From Phycisphaeraceae bacterium (GTDB taxonomy: Bacteria; Planctomycetota; Phycisphaerae; Phycisphaerales; Phycisphaeraceae), in contig JAFIFY010000091.1 of assembly GCA_020831765.1 (NCBI GenBank), positions 1 to 60,794 on the forward strand: a DNA stretch of 60,794 nt, written 5' to 3'. Below the pieces are notes generated by a model. It was given only the letters and a program-made list of their open reading frames with translations. It searched no databases and was not told where the DNA came from. Numbering within the stretch: the first letter of the stretch is position 1; each line of letters opens with the position of its first letter. This document shows, one piece after another, positions 20,054-29,191 of this stretch. The translations under genes were made by a program, and so were the position numbers.

Positions 20054-21460
20054 TCAGATCGTCTGCCCCACCCTGTCCGGCAATCCTTCCACATAAAAGG
20101 GCTCGATCCCGCCTCGGGCGATCGCCTCGAGTCGCGGATGAATTTGTCGGAAGAGCGCTGCATTGAACGTGTTCAACTCGCCATGGTTGTTCACCACGGC
20201 TCCGAAGGGCTGATCCTTGGCCAGACCATACTCGTCCTGCGTGAACTCCCGGCCGCTGTACCACTTGAACCATGTGTAGCCGATCAGACCAGGATGGGTG
20301 AAGGCCCGCTCCAGGGCCATTCGGCCCCGCAGCCGAATCTGCTCCTTCTCTTCCTCGCTGAACCGTTCCTCGCGCAGAAACCTGCCCCAGTCGAGAAAGT
20401 GGCCGGAACACCAACTGAATTCGCCATTGAGAACGGGCATCGGGGCGACACGATAAAACTCGTCAATGCGTTCAAAAAAGCGGTCGCGGTAGCAATTCAT
20501 GGCCAACACATCGATCAGTCCGTCCTTGAAGCAGGCGTGCATTTCTTCAAGCACGATTTTTTCCGGCGGCGCGGGGCATCGAGTGGTCATGATCAAATGG
20601 TGGGGATCGTAGCGGCGGATGATCTCGTGCTGTCTGCGGTAATACTCGCGCACATAAAGACGGGTGAACGCCACGTGGTCCCTGGAATAACCATCCGAGG
20701 TCAGAATCTGCCGGTGCTCGTGGGTCAGGGCACGAAGGGCGGCGGGGTCGGTGAATGGGGCTTGCCAGTCACGTGCCAGCCGCGCCATCTGACCGTCATG
20801 CCGTTGTAGCACCCAGTCCCACGCGGCCCGATGCCCAGCGCGATCCGGAGGCAGGGCCAAGTATTCCTGTAACAGCGTTGGTGCGGCCGGCGGGTTGTCC
20901 AGGTCCGACAGCCTGCCCGTCCACGCCGAATCGGTCATGGGCTGGCCATACATGCACTCATTGTCGCAGAAGTAGCCCAGGAGGTTGCGGTTATCCTTGA
21001 GCTCCGCCCAGGATTCCTGAAAACGCCGGTCGATCCGCCGCCAGCAATGCTCGTCGAACACGTCGATATTTCCGCAGACGATGCGCTCTGGGCCGGCCAA
21101 CTCGCGAGAGCTGATGATCTCGACAAAGGGCATGCCCAACTCGCGATGGCCCTCCCGCGGCGTAAAAAGCATCGACCAACCGCCAAAACCGTTGAATCCG
21201 GCCTCGCGAAGCACAGCCACCGCATCCGCGATGAATGAAGCGATATCGTCCCCATAGCGCTGCTCCACCCACTGGAAGTAGAGGTACTCACCGGCCTGAC
21301 CCGGAACTTGGCGGAGCACGGCATTGCAGCCCTTGTAAATCATGGGTCGGTTGTCGGGGTCAATCAGCCACCAGCGGCCCCCCTCACTGCGTCCCACACG
21401 AAAGTATCCATCCGTTCCGCGCACAGAGGAGGCGTCAAAATCGATCGAGGTATAGAGCAT
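20054..21460 (-). CDS. Glycoside hydrolase of clan GH-A type, beta-agarase-like
   Basis: The 468-residue protein begins with a YFRV...GGRWWLIDPDNRP motif followed by KGCN, found at the N-terminus of beta-agarase-like and related TIM-barrel glycosidases. The two glutamates of a retaining clan A enzyme are visible: E168 in GYFCDNE (acid/base, preceded by Asn) and E347 in VLNGEFSW (nucleophile). No signal peptide is present, so it may act on imported oligosaccharides or leave by another route. ATG at 21460 is preferred to a GTG at 21484, with AAGGA 11 bases upstream. It is transcribed away from the large secreted protein gene at 21928, and the two may belong to one glycan-use locus. Confidence 0.7.
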   Translation of the reverse strand: MLYTSIDFDASSVRGTDGYFRVGRSEGGRWWLIDPDNRPMIYKGCNAVLRQVPGQAGEYLYFQWVEQRYGDDIASFIADAVAVLREAGFNGFGGWSMLFTPREGHRELGMPFVEIISSRELAGPERIVCGNIDVFDEHCWRRIDRRFQESWAELKDNRNLLGYFCDNECMYGQPMTDSAWTGRLSDLDNPPAAPTLLQEYLALPPDRAGHRAAWDWVLQRHDGQMARLARDWQAPFTDPAALRALTHEHRQILTSDGYSRDHVAFTRLYVREYYRRQHEIIRRYDPHHLIMTTRCPAPPEKIVLEEMHACFKDGLIDVLAMNCYRDRFFERIDEFYRVAPMPVLNGEFSWCSGHFLDWGRFLREERFSEEEKEQIRLRGRMALERAFTHPGLIGYTWFKWYSGREFTQDEYGLAKDQPFGAVVNNHGELNTFNAALFRQIHPRLEAIARGGIEPFYVEGLPDRVGQTI

Positions 21461-21927
21461 GGTTGTGCGGTCCTTCGGTACCACAGCCGTTGCGTGCTCG
21501 TGGCCGTCCTGAAAGCAATGTGCCAGCCAATCCGGCAGCCGGTTGAGTACGGGCCGATACTATCGCTGGGCATTCCCTGGTGGAAGCGAGGAATATGGCC
21601 CGCATCACTGGCATCCGGGCTTGGCGGGGGGACTGCGCGGCCGAATGCACACTGTGGTGCCGATCCTTTGGCGATGCGCCCAGTCGCCGGACACCGGGTC
21701 CCCCAACCGGGTCGATCCACCATCACAACGTAACGGAAATTGCGCGATATGCCATCGACCAGGCAGGTACGAAATCCCCCGCCGTCCGGATCGCTGATAG
21801 ACTTCCCCGAGTGGCTGGTCGCGGTCCGCAGCGCGAGGCCGTGTTCGGAGTCTGGCCTGCGCTGGCGACATTCGTGGCCAAGCGGGGCTCGAAGGTGAAT
21901 ACTTACTCACTGCAAACGAGGAGTTCG
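21461..21927. other. Divergent intergenic region, no clear signal
   Basis: This 467-base region must hold the promoters of the glycosidase and secreted-protein genes. I saw no convincing sigma70 hexamer pair, palindrome or RNA fold in it. Confidence 0.4.
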
Positions 21928-23859
21928 ATGATGATCAAACGTGTAACCATCCTGGCGGCGGCGGTGATGATGATGGGGTGGGCGACACTGGCCAGCGCGG
22001 ATGGGGACCGGGTGCGGACGGATGATCGGGGGCGGATCGTGCCCGTGCCGCTGCCGACCCCGGAACGGTTGATCAACCCGTGGCCGGCCGAATGGGAGGA
22101 TGCGCTGATCGATCGCGCCAACCAGTCGATCGCCCACCACAGCGGCGGCAATTACGGCAACAAGTTTTTCGAAAACGAGAAATCCTCCTACCCCCGCGCC
22201 ATGCTGGATTTCCTGGCCGGCAATCGCCAGCGCGCCATCGCCTTTCTCCAGGCCGAGGATGTCAACCGCGACTGGCACACGCACACCGAGGGCATCGACT
22301 TCTTCCCCTCCTTCACGCTCAAGGGGCAGATGCGCAAGTATTTCTTCTTCGGGCAATATCTCGATGAGGAATACCGCAATCGCATGCGCCGCGGCGCCAC
22401 CACCTGGACCGAACGCGATCCGCTCAGACGCCCCCACCACGCCTTCAGGAACGCCCAGGGCTGGACCCCCGAAGCACGCAATTCATGGGTCGATATCCGC
22501 GGCACGGACAATCTCCGCATGATGCGCGACACCTCCATCTATCTCATGGCCGAGGAAACCGGCAACGAGCGGACACGACGCGTTGCGTTGGATCGGCTCC
22601 AGTATGAAGTCTCGGCGATGTTCAACATCGGCATGGGCGAGTGGGATTCGGAAAACTACCTCGGCCATTCGTTCGCCCCGTGGCTTAATCTCTACGATTT
22701 CGCCCGGGACGAGGAAGTTCGCATGCTGGCCAAGGCGGCCCTGGACTGGATGTCCGCAGCCGCCGCCGTCAAGTACTGGCGCTCGGGTTGGAACGGCCCG
22801 ACCAAGCGTGACTACTACCACCCCGCGGCCTGGCGAACACCGGCCGCCAGTGACTTTGGCTTCTACTTCGCCGACGCCCCCCAGCCCGATCCCACGCCAT
22901 CGCTTGAACACATCCACATGATGACCAGCGCCTATCGTCCGCCCCGCGCGGTCGTCGCCATGGCTCGCAAGAAGTTCGAACGCCCCGTCGAACTCCTCCT
23001 CTCCCATCCGCCCTACGGCCATTACAGCGGCCAGCGCAGCGCCGACCGCCCGGAATTCCACGAAACCCAGTACATCGCCAATACCTTCATGCTCGGCTCC
23101 CTGCCGACCGGCAACATCGGCGATACCAACGGTTTCAAAATGCTCACCTACAACCAGGAGCGCGGCGTCGATTTCTTCATGGCCGCGACCGGCAACCGGC
23201 CGGACCGGATCGTCACCAGCACCAATAACCGGGATCGCGTCGCCCAGTACCGCAATCTCATCATCTTTCTCAATGGCGATGCGGAAGCCGATTTCCACTT
23301 CTGGGTGCCCAACTCCATGGACGTCGAGCGCGAACGCGGTGTCATCTTTCTCCGATTCGAACGCACCTGGGCTGCGCTCAAGCCGATCAACCTCGACTGG
23401 CGCGGCAACAACCCCCAGGCCACCGAACGGATTCGCCAACAACGCTACGAAGCCGAGCAGATTCTCGCCGCCAAGGGCACCGGAGGGCGATTCAGCGGGT
23501 TTGCGATGATCGTCGGCGAGGCCGAATCGCACGGCAGCTACGAAGCCTTCAAACGAGCTGCCCATGCCGCCCGCCTCGACCTGCGCGCCCTGGCCAACGG
23601 CGAAGCGCGGCTCGATGCCGGCGACTGCGGCAGCGTCGGCATCCGCTTTGGCGAAGGCAACCTTCCAACCGTCTGGCGCAATGGCCAGCAGCACGACTGG
23701 GACGACCACTTTGCCCAGTATCAGCCGGTCGGAGGCGATAAGCCCATCAAACAGGGCTGGAAGACCGGCCGGTTCCGCGTCGAAGCCGGCGGCTGGGTCT
23801 TTCAGGGCCGACTTGATGCCGATGGCCGCTATACGTTCGAAGAACGCTCCGCCGATTGA
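21928..23859 (+). CDS. Large secreted protein, possibly (alpha/alpha) toroid, function unknown
   Basis: The 643-residue protein has a clear signal peptide (MMIKRVTILAAAVMMMGWAT, cut after LASA). The mature N-terminal two thirds are alpha-helical and rich in aromatic and His/Asp/Glu residues; NIGMGEWDSENYLGHSFAPW followed by LNLYDFARDEEVRMLAKAAL resembles helical-hairpin segments of (alpha/alpha)n toroid enzymes such as polysaccharide lyases. The C-terminal third is beta-rich (WVFQGRLDADGRYTFEE). GAGGAG lies four bases before the first ATG and seven before the second at 21931. I cannot assign a CAZy family. Context beside a glycosidase suggests action on a polysaccharide, which is inference. 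Confidence 0.75.
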   Translation: MMIKRVTILAAAVMMMGWATLASADGDRVRTDDRGRIVPVPLPTPERLINPWPAEWEDALIDRANQSIAHHSGGNYGNKFFENEKSSYPRAMLDFLAGNRQRAIAFLQAEDVNRDWHTHTEGIDFFPSFTLKGQMRKYFFFGQYLDEEYRNRMRRGATTWTERDPLRRPHHAFRNAQGWTPEARNSWVDIRGTDNLRMMRDTSIYLMAEETGNERTRRVALDRLQYEVSAMFNIGMGEWDSENYLGHSFAPWLNLYDFARDEEVRMLAKAALDWMSAAAAVKYWRSGWNGPTKRDYYHPAAWRTPAASDFGFYFADAPQPDPTPSLEHIHMMTSAYRPPRAVVAMARKKFERPVELLLSHPPYGHYSGQRSADRPEFHETQYIANTFMLGSLPTGNIGDTNGFKMLTYNQERGVDFFMAATGNRPDRIVTSTNNRDRVAQYRNLIIFLNGDAEADFHFWVPNSMDVERERGVIFLRFERTWAALKPINLDWRGNNPQATERIRQQRYEAEQILAAKGTGGRFSGFAMIVGEAESHGSYEAFKRAAHAARLDLRALANGEARLDAGDCGSVGIRFGEGNLPTVWRNGQQHDWDDHFAQYQPVGGDKPIKQGWKTGRFRVEAGGWVFQGRLDADGRYTFEERSAD

Positions 23860-23979
23860 CACCGCCGCGCACCACCAGCCTTGCCACCCCGTGAGCGTTC
23901 CAGCGACCGGTCAGACACGGAGCCGAATCGACCTGGAGTCCACCTCTCGATGCCCGATCCTTCCCCGCCCCGATCGGGG

Positions 23980-24008
23980 TTGAGTGTCCTGTGGGCAGTC
24001 CGTAGACT
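23980..24008 (+). promoter_or_regulatory. Sigma70 promoter of atpC
   Basis: TTGAGT (23980-23985) and TAGACT (24003-24008) are separated by 17 bases, about 105 bases before atpC. TAGACT also forms the -10 of the rpsR promoter at 57343. Confidence 0.6.
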
Positions 24009-24113
24009 ATGGCCTGAGTCGGGAACCGGATCCGGCACGGTTTCGGGACGTTTCCCGGAGGCTGCCAGCGGTCGCGGCCGCCACCGTTTCGCCCAATCCC
24101 AGGAGTTTCGCCC

Positions 24114-24518
24114 TTGCCCGCCACGTTCACCTGCTCGGTCATCACACCCGAAAGCCACGCGATTGAGGGCGAGTTCATCTATGCCTCGATTCCGGCGTGG
24201 GACGGCCTGCTCGGCGTTGCGCCGGGACGCGCGGCCATGGTGATCAAACTTGGGGATGGCCTGCTGCGGCTGGAAGAGGAAGACGGCAAATCGAGGTGGT
24301 ACTTCGTCGGCGGCGGGTTCGCGCAGATGAAGCGTAACGTCTTGTGCCTGTTGACCTCGGAACTGATCCCCGCATCCGAAGCCGATGCCCGGGCGGCCGC
24401 CAAGGCGCTGGAGGAAGTCGAGGGCAAGCTGGCCGTGACCGAGCAGGAAGTTCAGAGGCGGGATGCCCGGGCCGAGCGTGCGCGGCTGCTGATCAATCTC
24501 TCGCGCAAGGCTGGCTGA
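24114..24518 (+). CDS. atpC: F-type ATP synthase epsilon subunit AtpC
   Basis: AtpC is part of the central rotor stalk of F1 and links gamma to the c-ring while restraining ATP hydrolysis. The 134-residue protein has the standard N-terminal beta-sandwich (FTCSVITPES, GEFIYASIPAWDGLLGVAPG, GGGFAQMKRNVLCLLTSE) and a C-terminal helical hairpin (ADARAAAKALEEVEG, DARAERARLLINLS). The start is TTG, supported by AGGAG eight bases upstream. It normally follows atpD; here it stands alone, with its own promoter, behind a secreted-protein gene and with no other ATP synthase gene in the window. Confidence 0.92.
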   Translation: MPATFTCSVITPESHAIEGEFIYASIPAWDGLLGVAPGRAAMVIKLGDGLLRLEEEDGKSRWYFVGGGFAQMKRNVLCLLTSELIPASEADARAAAKALEEVEGKLAVTEQEVQRRDARAERARLLINLSRKAG

Positions 24519-24576
24519 TTCGCCGCCCCGCCCACCTGCACCAGAGACCACAACCGACTCTGCGGGGTTTCATCCG

Positions 24577-24598
24577 CCGATGGGGGCTTGTCCATCGG
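24577..24598 (+). terminator. Weak hairpin after atpC
   Basis: CCGATGG and CCATCGG form a 7-bp stem with an 8-base loop 58 bases after atpC. No T run follows, so it may be only an mRNA end structure. Nothing else was seen between atpC and mrdA except a TAGACT hexamer near 24693 without a good -35. Confidence 0.25.
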
Positions 24599-24779
24599 AT
24601 CCGAGTGCCCGTATTGATGCCCGCCACACCGGCCGGACGAAATTAACCCGGGAGATTGAAGCCCCGAGCAAGACCGATGGGCCCGGTGTCGTCTAGACTT
24701 TTGACAATCCGGATCGCGTTCCGGACAGCGAGGCGGGGGATTTGAAGTCCGAGGCGTGCGGATTCGCCCGGATACAGGC

Positions 24780-27134
24780 ATGGAGGCACGACCTGTCAGC
24801 GCCATGATGCGAAGCATCAAGAAGATCTGGCCCCTGATGTTTCACCGTCGGCTGGTGCTGCTGGCGGTGATGTTTGTCGTGATCAGTCTGCTCTGGGCGG
24901 CGCAACTGGCCAGCCTGACCGTGGTCCATGCCGATCGCCATCGCGAGCGTGCCGAATCCGTCCTGGAAACCCGCGAGCTGGTCCCCACGCGGCGAGGGGC
25001 GATCTACGACCGATATGGCCGACCGCTGGCCGTGGACCGCGTCAGCCACGATCTTGCCGTCAATTTCTCCCTGATCAGTGGTCGCTGGGCATACCTTCGC
25101 GCCCTTCGCGAAGCCCGGCGGGTCCATCGTCATCAATGGGCGGAACTCGCCCCGGCCGAGCGCGATCACCTGATCGACCGCTATCGGCCCGAGTACGAAG
25201 CGCAGGTCGATCGACTCTGGGAAGAAATCTCCGAGATGACCGGGGTTTCGCTGACCGAGCTTGATCAACGCAAGGATGAAATCCGCCGGCGCGTGGCGCA
25301 GATTCGCGGCTCGGTCCTGCACCGGCGGTTGCAGAGGCGGATGGAGGAAGTCGATGAACCGCCCACCACCGCCGCCGGGCTGGCCGTGCCCATTCGCGAG
25401 GAGACCGAGTATCACGCCATTGCCGAGGGGCTCGACGAGGAGACGCGAAGACGGCTCGAATCGCTGACGCTCCTGGCCCGGGGCTCCGACGATCCGGAGC
25501 ACATCATCTGGCGACTGGTCTCGGTGCAGCCATCCACACGGCGCGAGTATCCGGTCGACAAAGTGGTCATCCCAATCGACACCTCGACGTTTCCTTCGAC
25601 TTTGAGACGGTCCGAACCGCTGCGAATCGAAGTGGACGGCGCTGAGACGCTGCTGGTCGGTCTGATGCGCCCGGTCTGGAGCGAGGACATCGCGCGAAGG
25701 CCGTTTCGTCGGCCACGGACGGCGGATACCGGCCGCCGGCCGGAGTTGGACCTGGGCGGCTATCTCGTTGGTGACACCATCGGCCGCATGGGGCTTGAAC
25801 TGAGCCTCGAATCCTCCCTGCGCGGCCGGCGGGGCGAGCGGGTGATTCAACTCGACACCATGGAAAGCACCTCCCGGGCGCCCGAGCCGGGAAGCGATGT
25901 CCACCTGACACTGGACCTCAGGCTTCAGCAACGCATCCAGGCGATGATGCATCCGGATGCCGGGCTGATGCGTTCCCAGCCGTGGCATCTTCGGCGCGAT
26001 GTTCACGATCCCCGATACGGCGAGAACCCCGATCGGACTTTGGTCCAGCCGGGCGACCCGTTGACCGGCGGCGCGGTTGTTCTGGATGTGCGTACGGGCG
26101 AAATCCTGGCCGCCGTCAGTGTGCCGCAACTCAGCCGCGCCCAGCTCGAGGACGATCCGAGATCGGTCTGGGGCGATGTGCTCAATCGTCCGTTCGTGAA
26201 TCGGGCGGTCGGATTGAACTGGAAGCCCGGATCCACGCTCAAGTCCATGGTCCTGGCCGGTGCGATGGCCGATGGGGTTCACCGGGTGGGTCAGACGATC
26301 AACTGCACCGGTGCCCTGGACCCGCGCAACCCTGAGATCATGCGATGCTGGATCTACCGGCAGTTCGGTCAGACGCACGGCCATCTGGAAGCGCCCGAGG
26401 CGCTGGCCCGAAGCTGCAATATCTTTTTCTACGTGCTGGGCCGCGATCTGGGCGCGCGGCGGGTCATTGATTGGTACGAACGCTTCGGACTGGGCCAACA
26501 TCAGCAGAGTGGTGTGGCGGACTTGAGCGGCAGCCTGCCTCGATCGGGACCGCGAACCACCTCGAACACGCCCGGTTTCACTCAGAGCGATGCGATCTTC
26601 ATGGCCATCGGCCAGGGACCGGTGGAGTGGACGCTGCTGCAATCGGCCAACGCCTACGCGGCGCTGGGGCGCGGCGGCATTTACATGCATCCCACGATCG
26701 TGCGCGACCGGGAAGCGCTGGGCTTGCCGGTGGTGCGCCAGGACATGGCGATACCACCCGATGTGATCGAGTATGTGCTGCGCGGACTGGATGAATCCAG
26801 CAATACTTCCTACGGGACGACCTATCGCCTGAGCCTGTTGGGCGGCGAGCGCATCTTCAACGTGCCGGGCGTTCGCGTCATGGCCAAGAGCGGCACAGCC
26901 CAGGCTGTGCCCTTGCGATGGGATTCGGATGGCGACGGGCGGATTACCACCCGTGATCAGATCATTCGCCAGGGCAGCCATGCGTGGTGCATCGCGCTGG
27001 TCCGCCGTGAGGGGTCGGACACGCCGGACTATGTCGTGGCCGTGGCGGTGGAGTTCGCCGGCAGCGGCGGCGCGGTGGCCGGGCCGATCGTCAACCAGAT
27101 ACTTCATGCCCTGCGGGCCGAGGGATACCTTTGA
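24780..27134 (+). CDS. mrdA: Penicillin-binding protein 2, elongation-specific transpeptidase
   Basis: PBP2 is the class B transpeptidase that cross-links peptidoglycan during cell elongation with RodA. After a short cytoplasmic tail one membrane helix (about residues 20-38) leads to the pedestal/dimerisation domain, with RRGAIYDRYGRPLA typical of the family. The transpeptidase domain carries S485-T-L-K488, S545-C-N547 and K703-S-G-T, all intact. The protein has 784 residues against about 630 in E. coli; the extra length lies mainly in the region before the catalytic domain. The start is uncertain (GTG 24756, ATG 24780 or ATG 24804). rodA overlaps its stop. Confidence 0.9.
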   Translation: MEARPVSAMMRSIKKIWPLMFHRRLVLLAVMFVVISLLWAAQLASLTVVHADRHRERAESVLETRELVPTRRGAIYDRYGRPLAVDRVSHDLAVNFSLISGRWAYLRALREARRVHRHQWAELAPAERDHLIDRYRPEYEAQVDRLWEEISEMTGVSLTELDQRKDEIRRRVAQIRGSVLHRRLQRRMEEVDEPPTTAAGLAVPIREETEYHAIAEGLDEETRRRLESLTLLARGSDDPEHIIWRLVSVQPSTRREYPVDKVVIPIDTSTFPSTLRRSEPLRIEVDGAETLLVGLMRPVWSEDIARRPFRRPRTADTGRRPELDLGGYLVGDTIGRMGLELSLESSLRGRRGERVIQLDTMESTSRAPEPGSDVHLTLDLRLQQRIQAMMHPDAGLMRSQPWHLRRDVHDPRYGENPDRTLVQPGDPLTGGAVVLDVRTGEILAAVSVPQLSRAQLEDDPRSVWGDVLNRPFVNRAVGLNWKPGSTLKSMVLAGAMADGVHRVGQTINCTGALDPRNPEIMRCWIYRQFGQTHGHLEAPEALARSCNIFFYVLGRDLGARRVIDWYERFGLGQHQQSGVADLSGSLPRSGPRTTSNTPGFTQSDAIFMAIGQGPVEWTLLQSANAYAALGRGGIYMHPTIVRDREALGLPVVRQDMAIPPDVIEYVLRGLDESSNTSYGTTYRLSLLGGERIFNVPGVRVMAKSGTAQAVPLRWDSDGDGRITTRDQIIRQGSHAWCIALVRREGSDTPDYVVAVAVEFAGSGGAVAGPIVNQILHALRAEGYL

Positions 27135-28378
27135 GCGATCACAACTGGTCATTGCTCAGGCCCACCGCGGCATGGATCGTGGCGATCTGCGCCCTGGCGC
27201 TGTCGGCCATCGGCATCGCGGCGATCCATACCGCCGATTTGAGCGCCGCCAATCCAACCGGGTTCGCCCAGCGACAGATGATCTGGCTGGCGCTGGGCAT
27301 CATCGTCATGCTCGCCTGCGCCTTTCCCCATCCCAAGCGGATCGGCGCGGTGTCCTGGCCGTTCTTCGGGGTCTGCTGTTTTCTGCTGCTGATCCTGCTG
27401 ATGCCGTTCATGCCCCGATGGCTGGTGCCCGTGATCAACGGTTCGCGGCGTTGGATCGACCTCCAGGTGCTGACGATCCAGCCTTCGGAGATGGCGCGGC
27501 TGGCGTTCATCCTCGCCGTGGCCTGGTTTCTGCGCCATCGCGGAAGCCATCGCAACCTTCACGGACTTCTGCTGCCCTTTGGCATCATGTTCATCCCGGC
27601 CATCCTGATCACGCTGGAGCCGGACCTGGGCGGAGCGATCCTCATGCCGCCGGTGCTGTTCGCCATGCTGATCGCCGCGGGGGCCAAACTCCGCCACATG
27701 GCGGCCCTGCTCACGATCGTGATCGCCGTCGCCGCATCGAGCATCGCATCGATCTACGTCCTGCCCGATTCCATGCAGGTACTGCGCGGCTATCAGCGCG
27801 CGCGGATCGATGCCACCATCCGGCAGACATTCTTCGATGATCAGACCTATGTGCAGACCACCGGCTTTCAGCAGGACCGGGCACGGACACTGGTCGGGGC
27901 CGGCGGCGTGTCGGGCTATGGAGCGGAACGCTCATCCGTGATTCTTCGCTTCAACCGCCTGCCCGAGAACCACAACGACATGATCTACGCCGTCATCGTC
28001 AATCGCTTCGGCATGGTGGGCGGCATGGCCGTCCTGGGGCTGTTCGTCGTGATGTGTTTCGGTTGGCTGTATATTTCCGCGATGAGCCGCGATCCTTTCG
28101 CGCGGCTGGTCTGCGTGGGCTTTGCGGCGCAGATGTTTTTTCAGATGACCTTGAACACAGGCATGTCCATGGGGCTGGTGCCGATCATCGGCGCCAACCT
28201 GCCCTTTGTCTCCTACGGCGGATCGAGCCTGATCATCTCCTACTGCCTGATCGGTCTGACATTGAACTTCGCCGCGCGTAAGCCCGAGATCATGGCCCGC
28301 AAGAGCTTTGAATTCGAGCATCCGAGCGAGGACATTCCCAAGGCGCGCGGCTTCAAGTCGCTATCCTCTTCAACATGA
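27131..28378 (+). CDS. rodA: Peptidoglycan glycosyltransferase RodA (SEDS family)
   Basis: RodA polymerises lipid II into glycan strands for lateral wall growth and works as a pair with PBP2 encoded immediately upstream. The 415-residue protein has about ten membrane helices and SEDS landmarks: NGSRRWIDL, QPSEMARLAFILAVAWFL, LEPDLGGAI, RLPENHNDMIYAVI and GANLPFVSYGGSSLI. TTG is the start codon and overlaps the mrdA stop as TTGA. The product is longer at the C-terminus than E. coli RodA by a polar tail ending GFKSLSSST. RodA rather than FtsW is chosen because of the mrdA partner. Confidence 0.93.
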   Translation: MSDHNWSLLRPTAAWIVAICALALSAIGIAAIHTADLSAANPTGFAQRQMIWLALGIIVMLACAFPHPKRIGAVSWPFFGVCCFLLLILLMPFMPRWLVPVINGSRRWIDLQVLTIQPSEMARLAFILAVAWFLRHRGSHRNLHGLLLPFGIMFIPAILITLEPDLGGAILMPPVLFAMLIAAGAKLRHMAALLTIVIAVAASSIASIYVLPDSMQVLRGYQRARIDATIRQTFFDDQTYVQTTGFQQDRARTLVGAGGVSGYGAERSSVILRFNRLPENHNDMIYAVIVNRFGMVGGMAVLGLFVVMCFGWLYISAMSRDPFARLVCVGFAAQMFFQMTLNTGMSMGLVPIIGANLPFVSYGGSSLIISYCLIGLTLNFAARKPEIMARKSFEFEHPSEDIPKARGFKSLSSST

Positions 28379-29154
28379 ACCGATCCCCCGAGCCGGTGAA
28401 TCCCGATCAACCCCGAACGCCTTGGACCGATGCGCCCATGCCTCCTTCATGGGTCATCGAGAAAGCCGCCCTGCTGCATGCCGACCTCGGGGGCGACCAT
28501 TGGCGGAAGCTGGCGGCATTGCTTGAACTGATCGATCAAGCCAACGCGAAGATGAACCTGACGGCGATCCGCGACCATCAACAGGCCTGGGAACGTCACA
28601 TCCTCGACAGTCTCACACTGCTGGATTTTCTCGCCCCGATGGCGAGCGGACAGCGCATCGCCGATGTCGGCTCGGGGGCGGGACTGCCGGGCATCCCCCT
28701 GGCGATCGCCCGGCCCGATCTGACCTGGCTGCTGATCGAGGCCACGGGCAAAAAGGCCCGGTTTCTGGAAGAGACTCGAGCGGCATTGGAGCTGGAGAAT
28801 GTGAAGGTGCTTGCCCAGCGGGCCGAGGATGCCGGGCGCGATCCGCGATTCCGCCAGAAGCTGGATGCGGTCGTCTGCCGCGCGGTCGGCCCCATGCGCG
28901 AGCTTCTGGAATACACCCTGCCGCTGCTGACGATCGGCGGAGTGCTTCTGGCGATGAAGGGGCCAAAGGCCAAGGATGAGTTGACCGAATCCGGCGATGC
29001 GCTGCAGTTGCTTGGAGCGGATGAAGTCGAGGTCTTCGATGCGTGGCCCGAGGGCAGCGAATGGAACACCGTGGTCGTCCGCGTGGTCAAAGGCCGCGCC
29101 ACACCCCGCGATTACCCCCGCCCCGCCGGCACGGCGCGGCGGTCTCCCTTGTAG
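28375..29154 (+). CDS. rsmG: 16S rRNA (guanine-527-N7) methyltransferase RsmG
   Basis: RsmG makes m7G527 in the 530 loop of 16S rRNA; its loss gives low-level streptomycin resistance in several bacteria. The 259-residue protein has the GidB fold: MNLTAIRDHQQAWERHILDS binds the substrate side, IADVGSGAGLPGIPLAIARP is the SAM-binding motif I, and AVCRAVGPMRELLEY-like sequence (VVCRAVGPM) follows. About 30 residues before the domain and 20 after it are extra, the latter basic and Pro-rich. Its ATG overlaps the rodA stop (ATGA), so it is the third gene of a coupled mrdA-rodA-rsmG operon. RsmG is more often found beside mnmG or parAB. Confidence 0.94.
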   Translation: MNRSPEPVNPDQPRTPWTDAPMPPSWVIEKAALLHADLGGDHWRKLAALLELIDQANAKMNLTAIRDHQQAWERHILDSLTLLDFLAPMASGQRIADVGSGAGLPGIPLAIARPDLTWLLIEATGKKARFLEETRAALELENVKVLAQRAEDAGRDPRFRQKLDAVVCRAVGPMRELLEYTLPLLTIGGVLLAMKGPKAKDELTESGDALQLLGADEVEVFDAWPEGSEWNTVVVRVVKGRATPRDYPRPAGTARRSPL

Positions 29155-29191
29155 GACGTGATGTCCAGCGATACTGAGCCCAGGCGTCTGG

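Noticed and set aside
22483-23862. A 459-codon minus-strand frame opposite the large secreted protein gene
   Set aside because: Antisense shadow. The plus strand has a signal peptide and GAGGAG, and the minus frame has neither.
24693-27152. An 819-codon minus-strand frame opposite mrdA
   Set aside because: It mirrors the codon pattern of mrdA in a G+C-rich genome. The translation is rich in Arg, His, Gln and Pro and matches no family.
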